Source: Amoebophrya sp. A120
Lineage: Eukaryota; Sar; Dinophyceae; Syndiniales; Amoebophryaceae
NCBI GenBank assembly: GCA_905178155.1
Contig: CAJINV010000001.1
Location: 15,748,142-15,812,141 of the forward strand
DNA length: 64,000 nt
Reading direction: 5' to 3'
A model generated the notes under the pieces. It did no database searches. It worked only from the letters and a program-made list of their open reading frames with translations, and was not told where the DNA came from. This document shows, one piece after another, positions 11,087-23,469 of this stretch; position 1 is the first letter of the stretch; the number at the start of each line of letters is the position of its first letter. The translations under genes and the position numbers were made by a program.

Positions 11087-11386
11087 CTACCGGAATCGTT
11101 TCCACTGCCCTCCACCCTGGTCCTGCAGGACATCGGAGCCCGGCTGGTATTCCATGGACAGGCAGCAGCACCCGGTAAAGCGATTGGGATTCTGGGAATC
11201 CCGGCTCAGCATCACAGCCCAGGGGATCCCGTACATACAAACTGTGTTTTCGCCGCAGGAAGATATCCCGATGCAGCCCTTCAGTCCCATGTTCGGATTC
11301 TGCCATTTTCCTGCTACTTTTGCGGTCGGCACGGCGGGAGGGGCGCCTCCCATCTGCTGCTGCTGCGGCGGCGGGCGGGGAGGCAT
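11087..11386 (-). CDS. Small Cys-containing unknown protein, 99 residues
   Basis: The frame starts at ATG 11386, with a Pro/Gln-rich beginning (PPRPPPQQQQ), followed by a compact Cys-rich core containing KGCIGISSCGENTVC and GCCCLS. The seven or so Cys suggest metal binding or disulfides, but I do not recognise a family. TAG follows KRFR within GGTAGCAAG, which could instead be a splice donor, so more exons are possible. A competing frame over the same DNA (11061-11411) is Arg/Ser-rich and looks like a shadow. Confidence 0.45.
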   Translation of the reverse strand: MPPRPPPQQQQMGGAPPAVPTAKVAGKWQNPNMGLKGCIGISSCGENTVCMYGIPWAVMLSRDSQNPNRFTGCCCLSMEYQPGSDVLQDQGGGQWKRFR

Positions 11387-12107
11387 TATTCTCTCTCCGG
11401 GTTAATACCAAGGCCTAGGTGGCCGCAGCGAAAGTTCGCCTAGAACTATGACGAGGAAAGACTCCGTCCCCAGTTCGGTTGTAGTTTCTGTCTCCGACTC
11501 CGAGCAAATATAAAGGTAGAGAGAAGACCGATAAACCATTTTACATGACTTCGATTCCCGTCCCTCTCCGCCATCCCGGAGAAAGAGCGTGAATTCTCCC
11601 TCGAGGTACTCGGCTGTCGCAATGAGAATGGAGCCGACCTTTCTGTTCGGAACAAGGCCATGGCCCACAAATGTGGCCGCTGATGACTTTCAAATATCTG
11701 GTCACTGGCAGCCAGCGAATGTTTGTTGGTGACGTTCGGAAACAATGATCTACGTGAAGTTCATTCTCATTGGCTCGCCGGAGGCGCCTGAAACATTAAC
11801 GTCTACAGTGAATCACCAGGACTACTTTTTACATGATCCGCTTTTGCTTTCGTTTGTTCACACGTCGAAACGGAAACACGTACGTTTGAAATTGAAAAAC
11901 TAAAAGCGATACGAAAGTCTGAAACTCCGATGGTGCCGATACCGTACAGTACTAAACTGGGTGTTGATTATATTGAATCTGACATTGTTCACGTATCTGT
12001 GCCTTAATTTGTGTGAAAATTCATTGTGCATAAGATAAAGACACGACTAGTGTTCGGGGTTCGTTGAGATATTACGTCGAAATTGGGTTTTTATTTGTTT
12101 ATCTGTG
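11387..12107. other. Intergenic stretch, no gene seen
   Basis: About 720 bp. Two overlapping minus frames of about 90-100 codons (11402-11745) have no recognisable content. Nothing structural was noticed. Confidence 0.45.
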
Positions 12108-15100
12108 TCACAGCATAAGTTCAATCGTTTTCACCTTAAGCGCTGCTTTTGTCCTCGGTGGGGGGCGGGGCGGCGGTGCTGGCTGGCCCTGACCACCGCG
12201 TACTTGCGACCGTCCCCGGGGGGGCGAGGCGTCGTCCACGGTGTGAGCGTACATCACGTTATCCGTGCCGCGCAGCTGGTTCGACAGAATCGCGTCCGCC
12301 TGGTTCGGCCGCGCCAAGGAACGCCGCAAAATCTGCGACACCGCGGTGTTGCCATTCGCGGTGTGGTACTCATTTTGATTTCCGCCGCCGGGTTTGGTCG
12401 ACGCGGCGCGCCGCTTGGCGGAAGCGATTTTCGCGGAAATCGGGCGACCAGAGCTGGACGGTGGAAGCGGTGTCAAATCCGTACTGTTTGCCTGCGAAAC
12501 GAGCATGGGCAGTTTGGTGTTCAGATTCACCTCACCAGATTTTGCTCGTATGCGCTCACGCGACGATACTGGCGAAGACGTTGGCCGCTGCTCCTGCTGG
12601 AAGAAGTTGTTCTTTCCGAGCGCTACGTCGTGGTGCTGGTGGTCCCGGGTATTGCCACTCAACATCCCACCACGCCCTCGGGTAGAATTGTGGTTAGCGA
12701 CCGCGACACCAAGGGGCAAAGATAGTGTAGTGGAAGGAGCTTCTGCTCCGGGTGGGGGAGCCCGAGTCGTTGTATTTAGGGAGCTTGATGCAACAGAGGC
12801 GGCGGACAAGTCACCTAGTTTTCACGGTGAGAGAAAGCAAACTCAGAGTCAATGCTATGTCGTGCCAGCGTCCAGGAAAAAAAACTTGACATTCCTGTGG
12901 CGAAAACGCATTGATTCGAAAGAAATGACCGAGAACTATACCCTCGCCCTCCTTCCCGACGGTGGGAAAAACATCCTTGGACACGGGCACAGGTTGCCAT
13001 CCCGCTCGTCGCGGCAGCGGTTCCCGACCTCGCTTATCCGCAACCACGGTGAGATACTGTTCCTCGCCAGGAACTACTACATCTTGCCGATTTGCGAAGG
13101 TAGAAGTTGCTCCTGCACCCCCACCAGCCTCTTCTATTTTTTGCCGCTGCCTCGTCTGTTCCGCCGCAACGTGATCCTCCGCGGCAAATGACAGGGAGCA
13201 ACTGTTCTCTTCGTCTGCGGATGACGCCGACGCCGCCGAAGTTGTGTAGTTCGACTGGCTGCTAAAGGGTCGAGATTTGACAGCGCCTGTCTCTTCCAGC
13301 ACCTGTGCCGCGAGGTCCTTTGCCGCTTTCGTGGGACTGTGCTTTTCCAGCAGCTCGTCCACGGAAATGGGTTTGTCTTTCTGTTGCAATATCGGCTCCC
13401 GGTGACGCGCAACCGGGGAATTCATGGGGTCGTCCTGTATAAACTCTTCATCGATGGTCAGCTCCGTTAGAGTTGTGTTGTTACGAGACCTAGTTCGCTC
13501 CTGCTGATCTGGATCGGTCACAGCGAGTGGCAGCTGCAGTTTTTGAGTGGCATTTGCATCAAAAGCTCCGCATGTGCCTTTGTCTACAGCAACCAAAGAT
13601 GATTTGTCTGGTACTTCCGCAGTCGTTCCGTTCCTTCCATCGACTGCCTCCGCTTCTTCCCCAGACGAGGAGGAAGACAGTTGGTGATCGTATTCAAACT
13701 GCTGCTGTCGCAAGGTGCTGGGTGAACTCCGCAAAGGCAATCCACTGGTCGGCGACCGCGCACTTGGAGATGAGAGCAAGGCCCGTGCCGCCGGGCTCCC
13801 GCGGTTGCTCATCGTCGGACTGCGCAGCGAACCCGGGCTCTTCGGAGCAGACATGACGACCCGCGAAGTAGGACTTTTTCCGTGTGGGCTCGAAGAAGAG
13901 GAGGAGGAGGACTCTCCCTTCTGTGGTCTGCTTGTGTTGAAGTTTTCCGTAGTTGAGGAGGATGCAGACGGTGGATCTTCACTTTCAACTCCCGCTTGCT
14001 CTACATTCGCACCTTTGGACGACTTCTTCCGTTTCGGTTTATTTACCGACTTCGTAGTTTTCACTGCCTTTTCTGTTGCAGGCTCTGGCGCGAAAGCGAA
14101 TGGAGCGGTCGCTTTCGGCTTTGCCAAGTCGCGCAGCCGTGCGGGATTGGAGGAGGAAGAGGAACTTCCGGCAAAAGAGCTGGTTGGTGGCAGCGACGCG
14201 TCTTCACTCTCGACCTTGTCGGTTTTCGCTCGCGGTTGCGCAAGGTTCGTCAAGCGGTTCAAATCGACCGATCTCGAGTTTCGCTCCGCTTCGTTGGACT
14301 GTAAAATCGCCTGTGCGGCAGCCCGCATCCGGCCTCCCGTGGTGCTGCCGCGACCGTCGGTGAGGCGGCGCATCGCATCCTCCTGCTCGGATTCGGTTCT
14401 TTTCGGGGGAAAGGGTCGGTTAAGTCGGGTTGGCGAGGAAGATTTCGCTTTCGCCGATTGTTCCGTCATGTTGGTGTCGCGGAACGATTTTGATGCTGTC
14501 GCGCCCCCGCCCGCGGTGTTGTCCATGCTAGCGGCGCGTCGGCGACCGCGAGGATCGACGCCGGCTGTTGTCGTGCTGTTCATCGAGGTGGAGGCGGAAC
14601 TTCCGCCGAGCTCGACGCTTTTCGCCGGGAGTGTTTGGCGCATGTTGGCCGCGCCGCGGGGGTTCTTGCGGAGAAAAATCTCCTTCACTTGCCTTCCCTC
14701 GCTGTTCTTCGGGAGGAGATGCGTCAGCTCGTTCTCCTCGATGAGTTGCTGCGCGTGCTCAAACCACTCCCGGGTTTTCTTCGGAGACCGCAACCAGTGC
14801 GGGAGCTTCATCAACTCTCGTCGCATCAAAAAATACACCTTATCGATCTCTTGCAGGGCGATCTGGTGGAGTCGTATTTTCGAGATTTCTTATCGTGCGT
14901 CGAAACGATGGAAAGCATGTTTTCATCACGAACACAAAGCCGCGCGACTCCGACTGCCACACTCACACATAGAGACAGCTGCCGCATGAAAACCTAAAAA
15001 CATCATACCTGCCCCGCGTACAGCACCGACAGGTCCGGGATCTCGTGAAGCCGCCTCAAAATCTGCACCGCGCCCAGGAAATACGCCTGGTCGATGTAGA

Positions 15101-16887
15101 AGCTGCCGCGATTTCCCGTGTTGTGCAGCCCGCGTTTCACGCGACAGCACAGCCGGAACCTTTTCCGCTCGTCCGGGACGTAGGGTTCCATCTCGCGGAA
15201 AAGCGCGGCGAACCCTAATTGCGTCCCGCGACAGACCGCGTAGTAGCGCATCGCTTGGGGGTATAGGAGTTTGATCTTGAACGTGAAAAACGTATTCAGC
15301 GTTGCGAAGCCCTCCTCCGTGATCCAGGGGTTCAGATGCAGTCCAAACCGCTTCCGATTCCCGACCCCGTTCAGGTTGCTCCAGGCCTGCAAGTCTTCGT
15401 TCATCATGCGGAGCAGATGTGTGCCGATCTCGTGGTCGCAGATCCCCTGCGCCATCACCTTGGACATGCTGCCGGACGAGAGCGATATCTCGTAGCAATT
15501 CCGGCCGTCGATGAAGTTTTTCGTACAGCACGCAGCGGCCAGCCCGGCTTTGGTAATTTTCAAACTGACTTTGTCCTCCAGTTTCAACTCCCGGAGATAG
15601 TCGAGCACGAACTCCCGCAGCTCATCGGGTTCGTAGTGGTCGGTGCCGTGCAGTTGTGCCATGTAATCGTCGCCGTCCTTGAACTTCTGCAGGGTCTTCT
15701 CCAGAATCCGCTTCGACTCGGGCATCAAACTCGTGTCGATGTCGCTGTTCTTTTCGAACAGTTTCGCGACTTGGTCCCGTGGATAGGCGTACTCAAACTG
15801 CGGGTCTATGGTGCAGCCGGAAGCGAAAAATTTGGTTTCCTCCTCCTCGAGATTCTGGGGCCGAACACGAACCAGGAGGCTGGGGCGCACATGCGGAGTG
15901 GGACGCTGTGATTTTTTTTTTAGGAAGAGAGGGTCGTCGCAGTTGCAATGACCACACGAGAAATGAAGCTGAAGTGTTTCGTATGTTTCATCTTCCAGAT
16001 GTTGAAATCAAAATGCAACGTCGATCTTTTTTCATAGTCTTCGTGTGCGCCGAAGAACTACGAGCACGAAAAATCGGTGAAGTTAAAGTTAGAACTACTT
16101 TTGGCGTGGCATCATCTGGGATGTGCATCTTTTCCGTCATGGAAACCCTCGCAGCGTCCCGGTCTCTGGGGCGTGACAAACTCTGCAGGCGCTGACTGAC
16201 GAGAGACCGGTTGGCAGCGCGCTCGTCCTCCGGGTAGTACAGAATCGGCGAAGACGCGGACCGCTTGAGCGAGGGCGACGACCCATCTTCTTGCTCATTT
16301 TCTCCGTCTACTGCGCCAACTCCGTCCTCTTCCGCGCCTGCCTGCATCAACATATCGTCGTCGTCATCCATCTCATTCTCGTCGACGTCTTGCGGTGGGT
16401 TATCTCCGTCCAGCGCCAGGTGCTCCTCGTCATCCTCCTCGAGAAGGAAGTCGGCGCCCGGAGAAGTGCGCACAGGAGTGTCTTTCGTTTCACCAGAATT
16501 GCCCGGAGGTGGGTCATCCTCCGTTTCAGCCGCAGGGTGTGTGCTGTAGGGGAGCAGGAGGGCCGATTTTGATAAAGCTTCCTAGCGCTAGTAGCCGCAT
16601 CGAGCAGCTGCTTTTGCTTTTCTATTTCTTGCAAACATTCATACAATTAGTTCCTGGCATTATATCCCTTTGCACCTGAAAACGTGCAAGTACCTACAGT
16701 ATCTATACCTGGGCTTCGCATCGTCTGCATCGGCCGCGCCCTCAAGTTCCTCGTGCGCAAGCTCCTTCGCGTCATTCTCTACCTCGGCCTCGACAGGAGC
16801 ACAAGCTACAGTTGCGGTGTTGCTGCTATCCGGCTTTTCCTGCACCTCCGCACAGGCCGCAGCGTCTTCCTCGCTGGCAAGCGTCAT
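12108..16887 (-). CDS. MATCAP: MATCAP-type tyrosine carboxypeptidase with long C-terminal tail
   Basis: MATCAP (DUF1704) metalloproteases remove the C-terminal tyrosine of alpha-tubulin. Exons are 16887-16709, 16543-16099, 15905-15009, 14862-12942 and 12814-12108. All four introns are GT-AG (165, 193, 146 and 127 nt) and phases agree, giving 1,382 residues. Residues 1-208 are acidic (a run EMDDDDD). The catalytic domain spans about 209-560, with DPQFEYAYP, the zinc motif HEIGTH near residue 366, LRMMN after it and TEEGFATLN downstream. LYAGQ|IALQEIDKV, a family segment, is rebuilt exactly across intron 3. The final 800 or so residues are Ser/Thr/Pro/Arg-rich and disordered, with SP and TP sites. 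Animal MATCAPs are about 450-500 residues, so the tail is unusual. It may target the enzyme to microtubules. Confidence is high for the domain and moderate for the tail belonging to the same transcript. Confidence 0.88.
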
Positions 16888-17613
16888 TGTGAAACAGTTG
16901 CACTTTTGGCTATTCAACCGTATAGCTGAGTGCGGTCGACATTTTGGGCAAGGATTTTTTGATCAGTTGTATCCGTGAACTTGCACGACCTCTCAACTTT
17001 CGCTCGATCCGAGCAAGGAGTAGCTCTGCGTCGGCGTTGCATGTATTACACGCAGCAAAAGGAACCACCGAATCGTATAGTTCTTCTTCAAGCGCCAAGA
17101 GTGTGTCGGTCGTTGCTGACCCAACCTGCGGTAAAAACAGGAACACATCCATCGAGTCTGCCAGACGCCGACGCAGACGCTGCAGGCAGACATGAATTCG
17201 CTCTGAAATAATCAGGTTGGACTTAGCACATTGTCACGAAAATACAGGTTTCAGATTTATTTCCAGATACACGTTTGAGCAGTCAATCAACATTTTTGAA
17301 ACTCTTCCGAAGACAGAGACAACGCAAAATGCAACCACCTCTTGCAAAATTGACTAAAAAATTTTGCTTCTATTGTGAGATTTTGAAGTTGATACATCTA
17401 AAGACTTGCCAATGGCTATATCTCGAAGAGCTGTTCGTTCCGATCCGTCGTACTGATATTACGTTACAGTCATTCGATAGGTTCATCATACATTTTGTGA
17501 AACGCAGTTATAAGAAGCTAGGTGATACAAGGTCAGAAGACGAAAGAACAGATGGACCGTACTGTACAACTACCTACTTTTGTCAATAACACCTGTTCCA
17601 CCGCCTGCACCAG
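16888..17613. other. Intergenic stretch, no gene seen
   Basis: About 725 bp between two minus-strand genes. Frames are short (up to about 100 codons) and unrecognised. No repeat or RNA gene was identified. Confidence 0.45.
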
Positions 17614-20600
17614 CTATTTCAATTTCAGCTCCGAGGCGGCGAACTGAAAGATTTTCGTTGCCAGCGCCTGGTTTTGTGGGTTCTTGTCTGGATGCCACTT
17701 TGCGAGGAGCTGCAGACCGTGCTTCCGTACCTCCTTGTCCGAGATGCTAGTTCTCCGGATTTGGATGATTTCCCGCTTCAGCTCTGACTTGATCACAGAC
17801 TCCCGGTCGCCCGCTTGCAATCCCGTTAGTGATGACGAGTTGGCACTCAAAAACGGTGGTGGGCCGGGCCTAGTTGTGCCGGTACCAGTAGTGTTCCTGC
17901 TACCTGATCCTGTTTTGGACGGAGATGAAGACGAATTGCTGTAGTTGTTCCGCGATGCCCCTGCTGGCGCAGTGGATGGTGGCGGGTGCGTGAAAAAGCT
18001 AGCGTTTTTGAACATGCCGCGGGTCGACGTTGCTGAGGAGGTGCTGGTCGTCGCGGAAGCAGGATTGCCAGCGGTCGTCGTCGAAGGAGCACCAGTAGTT
18101 TTCTCTGGCTTGTTCATCCCGGTCTGCTCTCCAAATGAACTGGTACTAAACGACGGCCCTGGCGTGGTTCCGGGCCGCGGAGGGGGATGGTCGGTTTTCA
18201 TGCCTGCTGCGTTTTTCGCGCGCTCCTCCGCGCGCCGCTTCTCCTCGCCTTGCTGATACTTTTTGCGCTGGTTCAGCCACTCGACATGCCGATCCATTTC
18301 CGCTCTGGCTACACCGTCGACGGCGGAGGGGCGATTTACTCGTGATGGCGCGCCAGGGTTCGAAGAACTGACGTGAGTACTTGCGCTTGTTCCAGAGCTC
18401 GACGTGGTCGTGTAAGAGCTTCCATTGGCAAATGGAAAATCGAAGTCGTCCGACTTGCTCCACGGCACGGGCGCAGGAGGCGGCGGAGTCGGCCTGTTCG
18501 CGTTCGACCTCGTCCTCGCAAACCCTGGCAGCTGCTGTTCCTTGTGGGGAGCAGTGACCGCGCGCCGCGAGCCAGCCGGAACTTTGGTTGGCGAGGTCGC
18601 CGGCCTTGCAGCAGTTGTTGGTTCCGATGTCAACCCGTGATCCTTGGCATATCGGTGTGGATAATTCGTCGGGATCGGATTGTACGGCTTTTGCTTCACC
18701 GGTGAGCCGGACTGACGCAGATCTTCGTCGTCCTCTTCAACGATCGGCGACCACTCTGCTGCAGCATTCCTACTTGCCCTCGCTGGTGGTGGGCCGAAGC
18801 CACTCGTCACACCCATTTCCTGCCTCCTGGCTCGCTCAAATGCCGAAACACCACCTGGTGTTGTCATCGGACGCATATTGGTCTCTCCCTCGTCAACACC
18901 CGAGGTAGTAGAGGAAGGCTGCTGCTGCTGTTGCTGGAGTTGTGGGTTCGTTCCTTCAGAACCAGACCACTCTGAATCGGACGAGATCCGTGAAGATGCG
19001 TGCGCACTGGTACTCGTAGAAGCAGAACTGTTCTTCCGCTCCGTCCCACTCGCGAAGAGACTGTGTGCCCAAAATTCCTGCTCTTTGCTCCGCTTCACCG
19101 GAAAAAGCGGATTGCTCGGAGCGATGTCAATCGGAGACCGCGGCGCGGCAGCGGCGGCCGAACGGGTAGTCTGCTCCGTTTGTGGCCGGTCAGCGGCTTT
19201 CGGTAGATCCATACGAACTCGACGACCGGTCTGCATCGACATTGGTCGTGCCGGGTCTGGTTGATGTCCTTGTCCAACCACCGACACGTCCGGATACGAA
19301 ACCGGGCCTGGCGTCCCAGACCGCTCGGCATCAAGGCGCGTCAAAGTGAAGGCTTTCTTCTTCTTCGGACTGCGACTTATTGTTGTTTCAACGCCACCCT
19401 CATCGGCAGTTGTCGTGAAGTGGTCGCGCAACACATCATCAGCGGACGTTCCATCGGGAGCCGGAAACTGATCTTCAAAGGAAGAATTGTCCCCTGCGGT
19501 AGCAGCTTCGGTCTCTTCTGCTCGCTGAGGCGACTTCTTCGGCAGTCTACTTTTCGTGCTCTTCGCGCCGCCGCCCCCAGTCGTTACCTTCTTCCCCTTG
19601 GCGGGGGCCGGTTTCTTCTTTATCGGGCTGACGCGATCTTGAAAGTTAGACAGTTTCGTTTTCGACATCGTTTCGAAGCGGCGCAATCGACGTTGGAAAG
19701 CCTCCGTCGACATCGGCTCCGCGGTTTGTGCGCGCGTCATCCGATACACGAACTCCGCGGTGTCTAGGGGCTTCTTTTCTGGGAGTGGCTCGACACTGCG
19801 CTCACGCTGCTCACCGGTCGTGGTGCTGCTGAAAGTGGTCCCGTACGTCGCTGCGAGGGAAATAAGTTTGTTACTGCTCTTCGAGTTGGTCGTCGGCTCG
19901 AGAATCAGCGACTGCGTGTGCAATCGATCGGCAGGACGCGGGCCCTGTGTTTTTTTTCAATTTATAGAGTGCTTGCAGGAAGAGCGTTGTTCTCGAGCAA
20001 ACTTATTTCTTCTTTCTTGTTTCTTCTTTCTTGTAGTGCTGCAACCACACACAAACAGCCTAAACAAAGACACAGAGTGAAAGCTACCCATGTATCATGT
20101 TGTTGTTCCTTCTAGCAGACGTTCCGTACCTGCTTTCGTTTCTTCCGAGGCAGTATCATCGACGCGGATTCGCGAGGGACTTCAACATCTTCGGCCTCTT
20201 CCGGCTGTAGCTGCAGATCTACCCCGGCCCGCGCTGCCGAACTTGTTGCTTTTTTGATCGACTCCAGACTCTCCAACTGATCGAGTAAAGAAGTCGAAAA
20301 ATTCTTCTTCGACTCCGGGGACGCCCGCAGCGTTTTGGTGTCAAGCAGGCGCTTTGCCAGCAGCGACGCCTTCTCGATGCTCCCACGAACGACCGTGTTC
20401 GGACTGTCCGGCGGAACTTCAGTGTTGTAGCTCGTCCCATGATGCGTTCCCGGTCTGCTGGATACCTTACTGCTGGTCCCTTCGCTTCTGCCTCGGCCTA
20501 AACGATGCGATCGCTTATTTCCCTGCCGAAGACTGGGTGCGGGAGCCGTGCCGCTCCTTGTCGGGCTTACAAATTCTTGGTTGCTTTCGATCTTTTCCTT

Positions 20601-22717
20601 TCCCTCACCAGTTGCATCATCAACGCGGTCGCCGCTCTGCTGCTCCTTCAAATTCTTACTCGCCTCCTTCGTCGCTGCGGGAGCGCCGCTGCTAGTCATA
20701 GTCTTGCTGGAAGACGATTTACTGCCTTCCATTTTCTTCGCTTTCTTTTTGTTCGCGTTCTGGTACTTGTTCAGTTGCCGCAACAGTGTGGCGTTCACCA
20801 AATTCGCATCCGGTGGCTGCGCCTTATTCTCGTTGTTTTTCTGCTGCTGCTTTAGCTTCTTGGCCCGCATGCGCTCCTCTACTTGAGCCGGGTGTTCTCC
20901 CATAGACGTGCCAAATTCCTGGTACGCGCTCCCGCCGACGAACGCACTCTGCACAAATTCCGGGTCATACTCCTTACGGGGAAACGCGGGGAAAAGCCGG
21001 CCGCTGGTCGATGGCTGGTGCAGAAGTTTTTTGTTACACGTGAAGAGGGAATGAGTGAAGAACTATTTCGTACTACAGAAGAAATCGCAAATATATAATC
21101 GACGACATCTGCACAGAAAAAGGCACTATCTCAAACAAAATCCGAAAACCACTGTACGGTGGAAGCCGTGGCCCTGCGCATGTGGTCGACCCACTCCCGC
21201 CAGGATCCTTGGGCTTGCCGTCGTTGCGCCGCCTGCGCATCGTCCAACTGCAGGCCAGCTTGAAAGCTGGGACCCAACGGGGCAAAGGACGTTGCCGACG
21301 ACGCCGTTCTCGGCGGGCTTCTTGCCACTGAAGCCCCCGTGGCGCCTGCGGAATCGTTGAAAGTGTGCGTTGGGTAGATGCCACCCTCCTGGTGGCCAGA
21401 TGAAAATGACGAAATTGAAAATAGACCGGCTGTCGCGGTCGCTGCTCGGGTTTCTGAAGCTGCCCCAGCACCCTCTCCGACCGGAACCAACCCACGGGGG
21501 CAGGAGGCTAAATTCGCCAGTCGCCGCTGCTTCTCCTCCTCCTCCTTCACTTTTTCCGGATCTTCCTCCTCTAGCTGGATCGGAGAGTCGGCAGCAAATA
21601 TCTGCTCGGGTCGCGGCTTTTTCCCACGCTTGGTCCCTGTGGTAGAACTACTTCGCGGTGACTTTTTAAACGGCGACGCCGATCGATTCCGCGCCGGGGC
21701 CCCGGGTCGCAAAGCATGTAGGTGGTTTGCCAGCGTACGGTGAATCGCCTCGATCGTGGAATTTGCCGCGGTGTTACTTATCGACTCCTTTTCTGATTTT
21801 TTCGGCGATGTACGCTCTGCCACCATTGCCGAGTATCTCTCCGCGACCAGTTTTGCTGTGTCGCTTTCCTTAGAAGTGCTTTCGATCGATGTGGTTGCGA
21901 ATTGGTTGCTCCTTTTGCGGCGTTGCTGCTGCTGTGATGTTGAAGATCCACCGTGCTTGCTACTTCGGGTTCCTGGCCTGCTTTTCTGTTTGCTAGAGGG
22001 CCGCTCGGCAGCGTCGACTTCGCTTGTGTTACTACTCAACGAGGAGGAGCTTGACGACGGTGCGTTCGTGCTCGAAGAATGAGAGTGCTCTTGACTGCTC
22101 GTCGTGCTGCTCTTCTTGGTTTTTTGCTTCGAATTCCCGCCGATTCTCGTTGAACTTGAAGATGCTTGGGAGTACAACGCCATGGTCACGCCCCAATGGT
22201 CCCGCCGCACGGACTCCTCCTCCGACAATTCTCGGAGGGATTCGTACTTCGCAGGTCGCTCCTCCAGCAAACGATCCATCGCGGCATGCAATTCTGCATC
22301 CGATTCTCCGTCATCGATCCCTGCTGCAGCCGGCCAAACCGCGTCCATAGCATCCACTTTCCTGTCGTTCGGCAGCTCAAGTGACCGAGTCGTGCGCCTT
22401 TTGATTCCCCGCGGAGGCCTACCGTGTAGGGAGGTTTCTGAGTCGAAAGAGCTCCTTCGGGAGCCGCCACGGGAGTTTGCGTTTCGCCGGCCGCGGAACC
22501 CAGTTTGGGGTGGTGGTGCAGCGGCCCATCCCGGAGGGACTTCCAACAGGCGCATGTGTTTCCTGATCTCATCCCCGACGACAGAGGGCGGTGCCTGCTC
22601 GATAGAATCGTGCTCGGAGAACGAAGCAGAGCGGGACTGGGCGCGTTTCCGGTAGGAATTCAACACTGCCGAAAAACTACTCGAAGTCGTCTGGGTGCTG
22701 CCCACCATGCTTGGCAT
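17614..22717 (-). CDS. Large low-complexity protein with partial C-terminal J-like segment
   Basis: Exons are 22717-21158, 21014-20130 and 19944-17614. Both introns (143 and 185 nt) are GT-AG and phase 0, giving 1,591 residues from ATG 22717. Most of the chain is Ser/Thr/Arg/Pro-rich and disordered, with short ordered islands such as RLFPAFPRKEYDPEFVQ at the start of exon 2. The last 60 residues contain a helix followed by KWHPDKNPQNQALATKIFQ, matching the HPD loop and third helix of a J domain. The HPD is intact, so contact with Hsp70 is possible, though the region before it is weak. The first exon could be a separate gene, but exon 2 has no in-frame ATG near its start, which favours joining. 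Confidence 0.68.
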
Positions 22718-23469
22718 CTTGATCTCAATATTGGATTTCTTAAACGATGCAGTCTAAGAGTTGGTGGCGGCTACAACCCAGAAACGAAAATACGAGCCTA
22801 GAAACGCAATTCATATATTCTGAGTGAGAGTTTTGAACACGACGGAATCGCACAACATCGAGCAAAAATTTCTCGTCGAAAATCACGACTCAAAAAGTGG
22901 CTCCGATGGCGCTCGCTCTTTCGCTGCAACGAAAACTACATAATCGCTCTTTTTGTTCGTCTGCCTTCCAATCTCTTACCTCTTGCTCATGCTCTTCATC
23001 TTCTACGTTTCGATTTGAAAATATATTTTTGCCTAGAAGTCTGAATGAGAATGCTTCATCAGCGACGTTCCACGTTGCCATATCCTCTATCGGAATTGGA
23101 GGCAAGAACTCTACACACACATTTCATATTGACGACGCTGATACAACAGGAACAACTACTCACTCATGAATTGGATGAAACAGGAGGAGCTGTAGGTTCG
23201 ATTCATGATGTGCAAAATTGTTTACATAGCGTTGCTTATGCTTTCATCCTCCTGCAAGGACTTCCTTGTGCTTTGCTGTACAATCGATTAGTTATGGATC
23301 AATGATAGTCCGCTCACGCTGTGGAAGAAAAAATTAAGAATCATGAACGCAAGAGACAAAGCCAAAGATGGCAACCGGACGCATAAGAAGTAGATGAAAC
23401 GAAACGCATTTTTTTACCATAAAGCACTGACATTGAATTAGAATTTGAATGATTGAATGGGAATCTTCC
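22718..23469. other. Intergenic stretch with one possible small exon
   Basis: About 750 bp. A minus frame around 23081-22985 reads MATWNVADEAFSF and later EDEEHEQE before a GTAAGA donor-like site. It could be a first exon, but no partner exon was found, so it is not annotated as a gene. Confidence 0.4.

Noticed and set aside
13715-14989. Plus-strand open frame of 424 codons
   Set aside because: It lies fully antisense to the MATCAP tail exon, which has phase-consistent introns and a family domain.
22890-23120. Minus frame with MATWNVADEAFSF and a GTAAGA donor
   Set aside because: Could be a first exon but no acceptor exon in phase was found.
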